Assembly (NCBI GenBank): GCA_023374025.1
Contig: SIJG01000001.1
Location: forward strand, 532,371-596,370
Length of the DNA: 64,000 nt
Direction: 5' to 3'
From: Heterodera schachtii
Lineage: Eukaryota > Nematoda > Chromadorea > Rhabditida > Heteroderidae
Shown here: positions 42,824 through 53,572 of the stretch, piece after piece
Numbering within the stretch: the stretch's first letter is position 1
Layout: every line of letters starts with the position of its first letter
Program-made: the position numbers and the translations under genes
Notes under the pieces: generated by a model
Seen by the model: only the letters and a program-made list of their open reading frames with translations
What the model was told of the DNA's origin: nothing
Database searches by the model: none

Positions 42824-43988
42824 ACTAGAGAGCGGGTACGGACCGGATCCATATACGGATTTTTACTGATCCGTAATCCGTATTTTTTTGGGCCGATACG
42901 GATTTTTACGGAGTCCGGATTTTTAGTCCGTAAGTCCGTAGTCCGTATGGATGCCTAGTCCGTAGTCCTGATCCTGATCCGTACAATTTCATGATACGGA
43001 TTACGGATATTTTTTTTTGGCGTTTTTTAAAGTGAAATGTAGTAAATTTAAAATTTTGTGCAGTCAATTCGCCAAAACATGAAATTAGGGAGTCAATTTC
43101 GTAAAATTTTCGGGAAAAATCGAAAAAGCACTGGTAAATATTGGAAAATTATTAAATTGGAAAAAAGCAAAATTTTTGTGCCAAAAACTCAAAACCTTTA
43201 CGTTATTGAATTGCATTTCGTTAAAATTTTACGAAATTCTATTTCTTTTTTTCCAATTTGTAATCTTAAAGAAATAAATTTCATTTTTCAATTTCTTAAG
43301 TTTTTTACGAACTTGGATTTGTAAAATTTTCAAAATTATAGATATTTATGAATATTTGTCAACTAAATTCATGAAATGGCTTAAAAATCACGTTTTTTCT
43401 TTTTTTGGTGAAAATCTGTTAACAAATTGCACTCAAATTTTCAGAAATTTTCCCGGCGACGCCTATCGGCACCGCGTATCCCGCCCCGTCCCGGTTCCCA
43501 AAAGTATGTTGGAAAAGCACGCCGCAAAAAATTGGGTAAAAAGCAAAATTGCTCGTTTCAGAAAAATTCTTGAGCATTTTTTTTTATTACATAAAAATTT
43601 TTTGGCCTCAGCGGGGTGGGTGGGGATTATTTTTTTTTTTTCGTAAATGCAAACAAAGCTCACCCGGAAATTAATTACAAATGCTGAAATACATATTTAA
43701 CCCACATTTTCAATTTGTTTCGAGTTGTTTATTTTTTGAAATTTGTTCCTTAGAATTTATAATAAATTTTTATAAAGTCTTAGCTTTAAATATTCAAGAT
43801 TTATATTTAAAAAATCAATTTTTATCGAAAAAGGAAAAATTAAAAAAAATCCGTTTCCGTATACGGATCCGTATTTTTCCTGGATACGGATTTTTACGGA
43901 CTACGGATTTTTAATCCGTAATCCGTATGGATGCCTAGTCCGTAGTCCTGATCCTGATCCGTATTTTCCCAAAATACCGCTCTCTAGT
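42824..43988. mobile_element. 1.16-kb element with inverted and direct terminal repeats
   Basis: The ends ACTAGAGAGCGG and CCGCTCTCTAGT are perfect complements. Just inside each end lies a direct copy of about 100 bp with many ATCCGTA/TACGGAT motifs, including GGATGCCTAGTCCGTAGTCC. The middle contains a copy of the GGTGCCG..CGCCG repeat at 43,440-43,540. No coding frame and no convincing target duplication. Confidence 0.6.
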
Positions 43989-45383
43989 GTAAATGAATTC
44001 AAAAAAGAAAAAAACAAGAAAAAGTAGGAAAAGATTGAGAAACATTTGGAGGAAATTACACCACCATAGGACCATAGAATTGGATGATTAGCTAATTGCT
44101 ATTGATTTGAATAGAGACCCGTAAAGGGATTTAGTTGGTAATGCATACGGTACATATATTAGACCCAATTCAAAAAAGAGCAAAAAAAAAAAAACAAATA
44201 AAAAAAAATTTAATCCTTCCAAGGAGAAACAAAATAAATTAAAAAGTATTAAAACGCAATTCTTAGAAATTTTTAATTTTTTGAGTAGCGTGCCCATGTT
44301 TCATTATTATTGGTGGTGTAATTCTTTTTTTTTTGCAAAACTCTGTCGAATTCATTTAAACGCGGTTTTTATTCATCACTAGGCTATTGTAAAGATATTA
44401 GTACCGAAAATCTCAAAAAAAATGAAAAAAAAAATTATTTTTAAACATTTTAGGTTAATTTTAAAAGAAAGATTTTTTGTCAAAAGTGGAAAAATTTTAA
44501 TAAATGTTTTTTGAAAATGATAAAAGGTCACTCCTCTGTGAGTGTTTTTTTTTTTAAATTTTATTTCATTTTATTAGGATTTTGGGCGGTTTGCCTAGTT
44601 AAAAAGCTACGTTTCTTTATTTCCTTTCATTTCTTTGTGATTTTCGAATTTAGGTTTTTACTGTCTCGGCTTTTCAGCAACGAAATGCAAAAAAAAAGAC
44701 CAATGTTTAAACAAATGATTAAAACATAAAGAAATATCATGCCACTTTTAATGGAGTTGGTTTTGAAAAGCCGAGGCATATTCTTTTACTTTTTGCTATT
44801 CTTTTATTTTTTAGTATAAAAAATAGTATTTTTTTGGATAAATTTTTAGAAAAAAAAGTCTGTTTATGTAATTCCAAATTTTGCATTTATTTTATAATTT
44901 TTTGGTATTTTAAAAGTAAAATTTACAATGCTTTAATTTATTCTAAATAATGTTTTTAATGATTTTGATGATCGGACTTTTAGGCACAAAATTTTCAATG
45001 GGGAAAAAATGCTCGGGGAAGGTTTTGTTTTTGTTTGTCCTTCTAATCCTTGATTCGCGCCAAGCGTGAGAAATCGTAGGCCAAAAAAAAATTCCGAATC
45101 CCGACCCAATGTTATAATTTATTAAATGTGAGGTGAACAATGAAATTTAAAGCTTATGTTAGTATTTTGACTCAGATAACAAATACTATAGTCAGGATTA
45201 ATTTACGGTTTAGAGAATTTGTATATAATAGCAAAATGACACATATTTGTTTTTTTAATGATGATGTTTTAAAAAAATAATATATTTCAATTTTAAATAT
45301 TTTTTTATGGATTTAAAATTATTAATGCTTTGATAAATGATAAATTAAATACTTTCTTTTTAAAAAATTGTAAGCACTAGGAC
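43989..45383. other. Intergenic, no gene seen
   Basis: AT-rich with many A and T runs. Short open frames on both strands show no recognisable content. Confidence 0.4.
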
Positions 45384-46262
45384 CATTGACCAGGGGGGCC
45401 GGAAATTGGACACCAATCGGAAAACTGGACAACGCCTGAATTTTGGACACCAAAGGAAATGGACATCCACCGGAAAACTTAACACCAAGTTCCTTTTTTA
45501 AAAATAAAGCCAGGAATTAGGTGAAAAATAAATTTGAGTGGGATAAATGGGATTAATAAATTAAGGTATTTATAGTCGGTGGACCCCAAAACGTCGTCGG
45601 CCAAAACGTCGTCGGAAGACTTTTTAAACCATAACTTTGTTCATTGTCAATCAAATTAAGCATTGTTGGTGTTGTTCGATAGCTCTGTGTGTTTATTATT
45701 AATTTGCAAAACTTCAAAAATTTTCGTTAAGTTTCAAAAAAGTTATGGCCTGCTGAAGGAACTCAAAAACCTAGTATTTCGATCTTTTTTTGCCCTGATT
45801 TTTTGTGCATGAATAAAAATTTTTGAAAATTTGCAATTTAATGGCGTTTTTCTAATGCTTTCGAATAATACCAAGAATGTTTAATTTGGTTGGGAAAGAA
45901 AAAAGTTATGGTCAAAAAATTCGGCCGACGACTTTTTGTCCTGCTCTGATTTATAGTGTATTAGACAACAGCACGATGATTGAGCAATGTGCCAAAAATG
46001 CACTAAAATGGGAACCATATCCAAAAGAAAACTTTTTTCTTTGTGAATTATATGATGGCTTTCGTCTGCTGATATTAAAAATAATAACAATATTTATTTC
46101 CATTTTATTGAGCAACATATAAAAAATATTTCTGCAGATTAAGATTAGGATCTTTTAGGCAAAACTAAAATTTTGTTTTTTATTCTTATTTAATTTATTT
46201 TTATATCCAATAGTGTCCAATTTTCCATTGGTGTCCAATTTCCTGGAAGCCTTTACCAGGGT
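45384..46262. repeat. Inverted-repeat element with nested palindrome
   Basis: GGAAATTGGACACCAAT at 45,401 is mirrored by ATTGGTGTCCAATTTCC ending at 46,243. Inside, a GTCGTCGG/CCGACGAC pair (about 45,595-45,640 and 45,895-45,935) forms a second inverted repeat. An open frame at 45,877-46,122 overlaps the inner arm and is not convincing as a gene. Confidence 0.5.
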
Positions 46263-46468
46263 TTCTCTAATTTTTGTCTTTTCCCCACAATCCAGCCAAC
46301 AAATTTGTTAGTTTTTTAAATTAATAGTAATTATGAGTATTATTATTTAATTTTATTCTCCATCTAGCAATTTAGGATAATTCAGGACATTTGCAATTTT
46401 ACAGATCATCCCTCTCAAATACAAACCTTTTTCAATAAAGTGCATAATGATGACAAAATGTCAATAAA

Positions 46469-46474
46469 ATGCCA
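46469..46474 (+). promoter_or_regulatory. ATGCCA box in a conserved upstream region
   Basis: ATGCCA lies 414 bp before the start codon of the secreted gene at 46,883, inside a block (TCAATAAAATGCCAACCTT) conserved upstream of the related gene at 61,640. ATGCCA is the dorsal-gland (DOG box) promoter motif reported for cyst-nematode effectors. A 6-mer alone is weak; the support comes from conservation between the two promoters. Confidence 0.4.
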
Positions 46475-46700
46475 ACCTTATGAAGGGGAATTTGCCAAAA
46501 ACGTAAAGAAAATTGGGCGAAACCTCATGGGGAAAAAGCTTTTTTTGTGAATTCTTTTTAAAAAAATGGCATTTGCAAAAATATTTTACATTTTTATTAA
46601 AAATGCATGCGTATTATAATATTAAAAATATATTTTAATATTATAGAAAATCGCGTGATATTTAAAAAAATGCGCATCGCATACGCACCATTTTGGACCA

Positions 46701-46716
46701 ATAAAAAGCAGCAGAA
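46701..46716 (+). promoter_or_regulatory. Conserved core-promoter-like block
   Basis: ATAAAAAGCAGCAGAA occurs here, 182 bp before the ATG at 46,883, and identically at 61,353-61,368 before the ATG at 61,640. It may contain a TATA-like element and the transcription start region. Confidence 0.45.
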
Positions 46717-46882
46717 TTTCTCTGAATTTGGTCATTCCTATTTTTCAAATAGCTTATCTTAACAAATCATTTTGAAAAGAGTAAGTTGAAACCTTTTATG
46801 GCAATTTTAATTGAATTTATTTGCCTATAAATTAAAATTGAATTTTAACAGACAGAGACATCATTTTATTCCCAACAAAATC

Positions 46883-47621
46883 ATGTATCATTCTTCATTT
46901 TTCATCTTTTTTATTGCGATTATTTGGCTTTGCTACGAATGCACAAATGGCATGCCCAAAATTCATGACGAGTCTTCTTCAAATTCAGGTAAAATTAGCG
47001 CTTAATGAATACTATTATTTATATAAAATTTTTTTAAATATCTTTTTAATGTGTAATTTTATTTTTAAAGGGAAAAAGAATAGTCAAAAGTCGGACAGTA
47101 ACAGCACAAAAGGCAATCAAGTGATCAATGCAAGTGAGGAAACGCAGAACAAAGAGGTAAAATCGGAAGGGATTCTCTGTTCCTTAATTAGAGATCAATT
47201 TGCAATTGTAGAGTAATAAAATCACTCTAAAGCAAAATCAAATTTTGGTTTTTTTCCATCGAATTGGTCGTGGGGAAGGCCATGGCTAACTTTTTCTAAA
47301 ATATTTTCTTTCTCTATAGACGGTTTATTTTTTATGAATTTTTTTTCGTTCTTTTTGAGCCTTAGTTAATTTTTCCTCACCCAAAGATAAAAAAATAAAA
47401 ATTTCTGTTAAAATTTTTGTAAAAATTCCACCAATGTTCAGGTAGCTGCTGCTGCTGCACAGCCAGCAGAGCCTTTTTGTCAGGATTACACGCATTTTCC
47501 GACTTGCGAAGCCTACCGATCGCAATGCTACTGCACTAACAACCTCAAAGCCCTACCCCGTGGTGGTCCATTCGATGCCAATCGGCTAGAGGCCAGCACC
47601 CCTCACACTCGGCCTGTATGA
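46883..47621 (+). CDS. Secreted protein: signal peptide, Ser/Asn linker, Cys-containing C-terminus
   Basis: Exon 1 (46,883-46,988) encodes a clear signal peptide: MYHSS, a hydrophobic stretch (FFIFFIAIIWLCY) and a probable cleavage region near CTNG, followed by MPKIHDESSSNS. Exon 2 (47,071-47,156) gives a hydrophilic linker (KKNSQKSDSNSTKGNQ) ending in phase 0. A third exon candidate (47,442-47,621, 180 nt) after a TTCAG acceptor adds an Ala run and PFCQDYTHFPTCEAYRSQC with four Cys, then stops at TGA; it is GC-richer than its surroundings. A TTTTAACAG acceptor just before the ATG suits trans-splicing or a 5' UTR intron. Because exon 2 ends in phase 0, it can equally splice to the SPRY exon at 47,735, giving a secreted double-SPRY protein. 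Exons 1-2 are supported by the paralogue at 61.6 kb; exon 3 is less sure. Confidence 0.65.
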
Positions 47622-47626
47622 ATCAG

Positions 47627-47689
47627 CAGGGCTGGACGTAATTACGGATTACGCATTTCCGTAATTGAAAATCAGTACGTCCAGCCCTG
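47627..47689. mobile_element. Very short TIR element (63 bp)
   Basis: CAGGGCTGGACGTA at the start and TACGTCCAGCCCTG at the end are perfect complements, and the interior is also partly palindromic around ATTACGGA. It lies 6 bp after the stop of the Cys exon. No exact 8-bp duplication was seen. Confidence 0.6.
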
Positions 47690-47734
47690 GTATGCATGCC
47701 TGACTGGCCTAGTCTAATTATAAAACAGATTAAG

Positions 47735-50700
47735 ATAATGGATAATTCTATGTTTCTTTTAAATTTCCAACAAAATGTTTGGGATGCCAACGCTTGTCAC
47801 CCGAACCTTCAAATCTCTGGTGACAAAAGTTTGATGATCATTTATAAGGAAAACCATGACAACAAATTGGGTAATTTTGTTCAAATAATAATTATTGTTA
47901 TAAGTTGTAAACAAAAAAATCGCAAAATATGCGCATAAATATGGAATAAATTCCCAAAAATATATCCAAAAAATCCGAAGAAAACTAACAAAATATTCAA
48001 TAAATTATGCTTTAAAACTGTCAAAAATTATTTAAACCACAAAAATGCAAATATTTTGCAGTAAATAAAATTGACCTAAATAAAACCAAAACCAGATTAA
48101 ATACCGTTTTTAAACAATCATAAAAATTTTAATTTTTCTTGTGTTTTGAATTTTAAATTTAATTATCTGCAAAAAAGCTACTACAATCCAAAAACACTCA
48201 TATTAAATTCATTTTTTCGAATTTTTGAGTCATATTTTTTAAAATTTCCAAAAAGGCACACAACCCTTAGGGGGCGTAATTACATTTTTCTTCGATGTTT
48301 AACAAAATTAGTCAAATATTCGATACAAAAGCAAATTAATTCTTTTTATAATATGTGGAAAAAAACATACATTTCAAAAAATAAATTATACAAAATTTTT
48401 CAAAGGATGGCGTTCCGTCTTCGCTAAACACCCGATTTTGTTGAACGATTCATCCGACATTTTTTACTTTGAAATTTCTATCGGAAAAATGAAGGAGTAA
48501 GAAAACTTGAAAACGATTTTATAATTTAAATTCCATTTATTTTTTTCATTTTTCAGCTCTCTCATTTTCGGATTTGCCATCAAAAAACAGACTGAATTGG
48601 ATGAAAAAATTTGTAACCGAAAGGGCACTTATGCATATGAAAATTGTGGTTGTAGAGATGGTGGTCATGCCCTTTTTTATATTGATGGTAAATCCAAAGG
48701 AAATTTGTTCAAATATTCTTACGCTGTCAAAGATGTGATTGGAGTTGGGATTAATTTGGCACATCGGCAGATCATTTTCACTAAAAATGGAGAGCTTTTT
48801 GGTAAGTAAATAATACCTGTCTTTATATATTTTATTATCAACCAAGTATTTTATTTTCAATATTTTATTGGTATATCACCTTATTTATAATTCTTTTGTA
48901 TTTTAAATATAATTTAATAAATTTGTTGTTTCAGAAAAGGTATGGACATAAAATTCGAGTTGAATTTAATGCTTATTATTTTTTTGGAAATTTAATAATC
49001 TTTTTCAAATACATATTCTGATGAGAATAGTTATATCTGTCAAATAATCCGATGAGTGTTAATTTGGTTGGCCTTTTCATTTTATTATCCAATGATGGAT
49101 TTTGGATAAGTCCCAACCGTCTAAGAATCGACCTTTTTCTAATTTTTTAAAAAAAAATTCGTTTACATAAAATTTTAAGAATTTTGTAACAAAAAATTAA
49201 TTTATTCTTTCTTGAAAAATGACCTTAAACGAAAAAACATTTTAAATTCAATGAGAGTTGCAATTTCTGGTAAAATTTCCTAGTGTTGTTTCAAAAAAAA
49301 TCTTTGAGCAAATTTGCGAAGGTTTTGCCAAATTCTAATTTTTGTTTGTTATTTATCTCTAAATCAATTTTTTGACTGCTTTTAGCTCACAATTTTGTCC
49401 GTTCATTTTTCGGAATTTTGTCATTTTTTCTAATTTATTTTTTCTTCACTAAAATTCTCTATTAATAACATTCTTTAAATAAATTTCCCGTCATTATTCT
49501 CATTTTCATATTTGCACAGATTCCATCTTTGTCTACAATCTTCCAGAGTCTTCCGATTCTTTGTATCCATTCGTTTCTTTGATGAGTGTTGGTGACCAAA
49601 TTGAGGCGAACTTTGGGCCAAAATTTAAATTAAATTTGGAACCAAATTGTTGGGATGCTAACGATTGTCACAATGAGCTCCAAATCTCTGCTGATGGCAA
49701 ACGTTTGACGGTCATTCATAACGGAAAAAAACGGGGTAATTTATACACAAAATAATAAACAGGGAAGGTTAAGCTTTTTATGTAATAAAACTCACAAGTT
49801 TGAAAAAACCCATGAATTGAAACTTTCTTGGCTTTATTTACATCTAAAATCTTAACCCCTGATAATAAAATACAATTTTTTTTTTCTAAGGTTGGCGTTC
49901 CGTTTTCGCTAAACACCCTATTTCGCCGAAAAAGCATTCTTCCGATACTTTTTTCTTTGAAATTTCAGTTGGAAAAATGAAAAGGCAAGAAATATTTGAA
50001 ATTTTTTAATTCCATTTTAATTTTCATAATTATTTCATTTTCAGTTCTATCATTTTCGGATTTGCCATCAAAAACAGACTGAATTGGATGCACATATGTA
50101 CGGACGAATGGGCACTTATGCATATGAAAATTGTGGTTGTAAAGCAGGTGGTCATCATGGCAATTATTACATTGACGGTTCACCGACCGATGGAAAATAT
50201 TTGAAAGATTCTTTCGGTGTTGGCGATGTTGTTGGAGTTGGGATTAATTTGGAAACTAAACGGATCATTTTCACTAAAAATGGAGAGCTTTTGGGTTGGT
50301 GAACTAAAAATGATTCCTATTCTACTATCAACAAGTTTTTTATTTATTTAAATATTTATTGTTAATTAACACACTTACCGTATTGACTCGATTAGAGCCC
50401 CCGGGGGTTTCATTGTTCAACCCCTCTCAGAAGGGGGGCTTTATTCGAGAGGGGGGTTATAATCGAGAGGGGGTTTCATTGTTCAACCCCTCTCAGAAGG
50501 GGGGCTTTATTCGAGAGGGGGGTTCTAATCGAGTAAATACGGTATATATATATATGACTAATATCTATTATTAAATGTAATTCTGTTTAATATCATTCTT
50601 TAAACAAATTTTCCGTCATTATTCTCATTTTACAATTTTTCACAGATTCCTTCATTGTCAACAATTTTCCAGCTTCTTCCGATTATTCCGATTCTTTGTA

Positions 50701-50785
50701 TCCATTCGTTTCTTTATATAATTCTCGTGATCAAATTGAGGCGAACTTTGGGCCAACATTCAAATTCGATTTGACCACTATCTGA
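47735..50785 (+). CDS. Double-SPRY gene, second domain frameshifted
   Basis: Exons: 47,735-47,870 (FQQNVWDANACH), 48,406-48,496 (GWRSVFAKHP), 48,557-48,801 ([39 protein letters not shown]), 49,520-49,735, 49,891-49,984, 50,045-50,294 and 50,646-50,785 (TGA). Exon 49,520-49,735 encodes the end of SPRY1 (YPFVSL, IEANFGPKFK) and runs directly into the start of SPRY2 (NCWDANDCH), so the domains are fused with almost no linker. The intron after 49,984 starts GCAAGA, a GC-AG intron. Exon 50,045-50,294 has five A at 50,070-50,074 where the SPRY1 copy has six, throwing the domain out of frame from the KQTELD position; its length (250) is one base short. The rest is open. It has no start of its own unless it begins at an ATG near 47,739, or is spliced to the signal-peptide exons at 46,883-47,156 (phases fit). 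Confidence 0.75.
50378..50544. mobile_element. TIR element with internal 75-bp tandem repeat
   Basis: The ends TACCGTATTGACTCGATTAG and CTAATCGAGTAAATACGGTA are near complements. The interior holds two copies of a 75-bp unit containing TTCATTGTTCAACCCCTCTC and GGGGGGCTTTATTCGAGAGG. It lies in the last intron of the double-SPRY gene. A degenerate relative is at about 59,070-59,110. Confidence 0.65.
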
Positions 50786-51004
50786 AGGAAGAAAGTTTCA
50801 CAAAATTTGACTATTTTAGCTTTTTAAAGCATTCGTCTTTTATCATTGTCTTTTGGCTTTTGTTTTTCTTTATCATTTTTTGCCCAGATTATCAACCCAT
50901 TTTTTATATTATTTGGCTTTTCCTTCTGTCTAAAATTCCCTTCGCTAGTTATGAGCGGATAAGAAATGTCGACAAATTTTTATTAATTATCATGAAACAA
51001 AAAA

Positions 51005-51375
51005 ATTCTTCCGACGGTGCCGATTGGCGCGCCGAAATTTTTTTTTTAAATTTGAGTGTAATTCGTTATTTGTCTAAAAACTGATTTTTGGAAAAAACAC
51101 AGCCGGCACCCAAAATTCCCCTAAAATTTTGAAAATTTGACCTATAAATTGCCAATTTTCTGTGAAAATCTGTTTAAAATGATCATAATTTTCCCCCCGA
51201 AATTTATTTTTCATAAAAATGACTCAAACGCAAAAATTATCATTTTTCGTGAAATCTTTTAGCAAATTGCACTCAAATTTTCAAAAATTTTCCCGGCAGC
51301 GCCTAACGGCACCACCTTGTTCTTAAAAAGTTTCTTGGAAAAAAATGTGCCGTAAGAAACATTTTTATTGTTTTT
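51005..51375. repeat. Dispersed GGTGCCG repeat, two facing copies
   Basis: A plus-oriented copy (GACGGTGCCGATTGGCGCGCC near 51,015) and a minus-oriented copy (CCCGGCAGCGCCTAACGGC near 51,293) face each other. The 51,090-51,375 half is the reverse complement of 57,395-57,675. Confidence 0.65.
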
Positions 51376-51389
51376 TTCTTAATTATGAT

Positions 51390-51683
51390 GATTTTTTGTT
51401 TGAAAAATGACGAATCAGTATCGCTCATCCCGTTCACAGCAAAGCCGAGCCGTCTTTTAATTATATCCAAAGACGTTCTCAGTTGACCAATATTCCTCGC
51501 TAACTGCAGCAAATTCTGCTCATCTTCCAGAGTAATGACATCAGTCCCAAAAACGCGTTCGGCAAGAACAACCGCTCTGCGCTCAAAATACTCTTTCAAG
51601 CCATGTAGGTAGCTGATTTCGCTGAGAAATGCTCACAATGGCAAAGTGTCGATCTGGTCGGCGCTGAATCGGGGGTAGGACAT
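51390..51683 (-). pseudogene. Unrecognised conserved-looking protein fragment with in-frame stop
   Basis: After a TTTTTTCAG acceptor the minus strand reads MSYPRFSADQIDTLPL, a TGA, then in the same frame AFLSEISYLHGLKEYFERR, VLAERVFGTDVITLEDEQ and LRTSLDIIKRRLGF. Codon use and amino-acid balance look like a normal housekeeping gene rather than a repeat, and the helical charged pattern suggests a coiled or alpha-helical domain. I do not recognise the family. The single TGA suggests a pseudogene fragment, or a sequence error in a real first exon. Confidence 0.45.
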
Positions 51684-52454
51684 CTGAAAAAATTTTGCAT
51701 CCATTAATATAAGCGTAAGCCCTGCACACTGCACTAAATAACCTTTTTCGAATATTTGGAGGACAAAATGCAAAAATTTAAATTATTCGAGGAAAACTAA
51801 TGAATTGAGAGTGAATAATATGCGGTGATTGGCGTCCTAATGGGCAATTAGTGATGATGGGCATGTAATTGGGAGTGATAAATTACCCAATTAAGGCCCA
51901 TTAGTGACCAGTAATCAAAGAGCACACCAAACGACGCCATTTTAAAGGGAACGGCATGGAATAGATGACCAATGGGCAATTGAGATGGACGACTGGGGGG
52001 GGGGGGGGTCGAGAGAATGTCGGCCTCCGAAAATGTAGTGGATGCGACGCGACCCATAGACGCCAAAAATCAGAGCAATGGCATTCAATTCATTAATTGG
52101 CCATTGGAAAAATGGATGGAAAACGGAGTCCATTTGCCACTAACGACTTTCGGTTTTTTATTTGAAGCATAGACAATTTAAGAGTTAAAGTACCCCCACC
52201 TTTTGCATTTTGATGTACCTCATAAAAGTCGCCCATTGCAATAGGATAAAATATAGGGTTTTAAATCGTGTATCCAACTGCACACAAGAGGCTAAACATT
52301 TTGAATTTGTTAGTGATATAACATTATTACAACTTATTTGTGAATTAATAATTTGTTTTCTGAGCAAATTAAGAGCTCTATTATAACGTTTTAAATTTTA
52401 AACGTCTTAAAGGGCGAAACGTCTTAATATTAAATTTAAAGTCATTTAAAATTC
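51684..52454. other. Intergenic, no gene seen
   Basis: Contains a 14-base G run (51,995-52,008). A minus-strand frame through the run (52,133 downwards) is open but has no recognisable content. Confidence 0.4.
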
Positions 52455-52545
52455 ATCAAAAATTCTCCGCGCCAAGCGGATCCGAACCCAGCGGGGGGCG
52501 GCCAGACTGACGCACTAGCCACTCGGCCACATTGGCAATTGACAA
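52455..52545 (-). pseudogene. tRNA-like sequence (degenerate)
   Basis: On the minus strand TGGCCGAGTGGCTAG resembles a D-arm/box A of Ser/Leu type, followed about 30 bases later by GGGTTCGGATCC resembling box B. The putative acceptor ends GCCAA and TTGGC can pair, but the T-stem does not pair well and the anticodon arm is unclear. It is likely a tRNA pseudogene or a tRNA-derived SINE head. Confidence 0.35.
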
Positions 52546-52569
52546 CAAACATTAATTTTATCTGATAAA

Positions 52570-52800
52570 GGAGAAATTGACGTCACCAGCGGGGGAAGGG
52601 GGCGAGAGCGGGCGGCAGCGGGGTAGGGAGCGAGAGAGTCTGGCGCGAGTCTGTAGCAATGAGGAAAGAGTGAAACACTGCTTGCATGACTACGAGAGAA
52701 AAGGAAGGGGGTGGGAGCAGCAGGAAGACAATGAGAGCGACACGCGGTGGAGATGGCGAGAGCAAACGTCGAGCGAATGTCCATTGGCATGGGTCAAACA
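52570..52800. other. GC-rich purine-biased island
   Basis: About 230 bp of GA-rich, GC-rich sequence (GGGGGAAGGGGGCGAGAGCG and similar) in an AT-rich region. Long open frames exist on both strands, but they only reflect the biased composition. No gene is supported. Confidence 0.4.
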
Positions 52801-52830
52801 GATAATTAAGATCAAATTTGCGCAAATTTA

Positions 52831-53540
52831 AAACAAAAAATTTTTATTTTAATAAATGCTAGGAATGGGGGTTTTATTATAAATTATATATTAAAAAACT
52901 AATTAATATAAATAGCATAATTTTCTTAACAGGTAAATTTAATCTAATAGAATTTTTTGTGTATGTTTTGTTTTTAAACTTATTTTACAAATTTTTTATA
53001 CATTTTAAAATATGAATTATTTAAAACAAAAAACAATTTAAATTATTTATTATTTTAATAAAAAAGGAACTGAAATATTCGTCGCCTATGTTGCTCTTTT
53101 TTGTCACAATGCACATCCCCAGACACCAAGTGGCCATTTGTCAGGCCAAAAAATTGAGAATGGATGGTCAAAAATAAAAAGTTTTTAAGGGGGGTATCCG
53201 AATGTGTATTTTGTTTGGTTTCATTATTTACAACAAAAATTAGTCCCTAAGCATTAAAAAATTTTAAGGAAAATCCCACCAAAAACTTTTCCGGTATGGA
53301 CAAGTACGATGAGAACAAGGAAAACGTTCCGATCGTTACATTTATGGGCATTAATTATTGTACTAAAAAACTAATTGTTTTTAATTTTAAACCGTTTTAC
53401 TGAAAAATAAATTTAAAAATAAAATTTTACAATTATTTAAATACTTTTTAAAGAAATAAATGTCATTTTATAAAATTCAACATTGTAACCCAAAAGGTCT
53501 AAATTCTTTTGAACATTCTAAATTATTAATGTTATTTTAC
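52831..53540. other. Intergenic, no gene seen
   Basis: AT-rich sequence without exon-like features. Confidence 0.4.
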
Positions 53541-53572
53541 TGAAAATGCAAAAACTTTTATATTTAAAAAAA

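Noticed and set aside
45877..46122. 81-residue plus-strand open frame
   Set aside because: It begins inside an inverted-repeat arm, lacks splice context and has no recognisable sequence.
52577..52831. Overlapping long open frames on both strands
   Set aside because: The block is GC-rich and purine-biased, which suppresses stop codons on both strands; there is no protein-like content.
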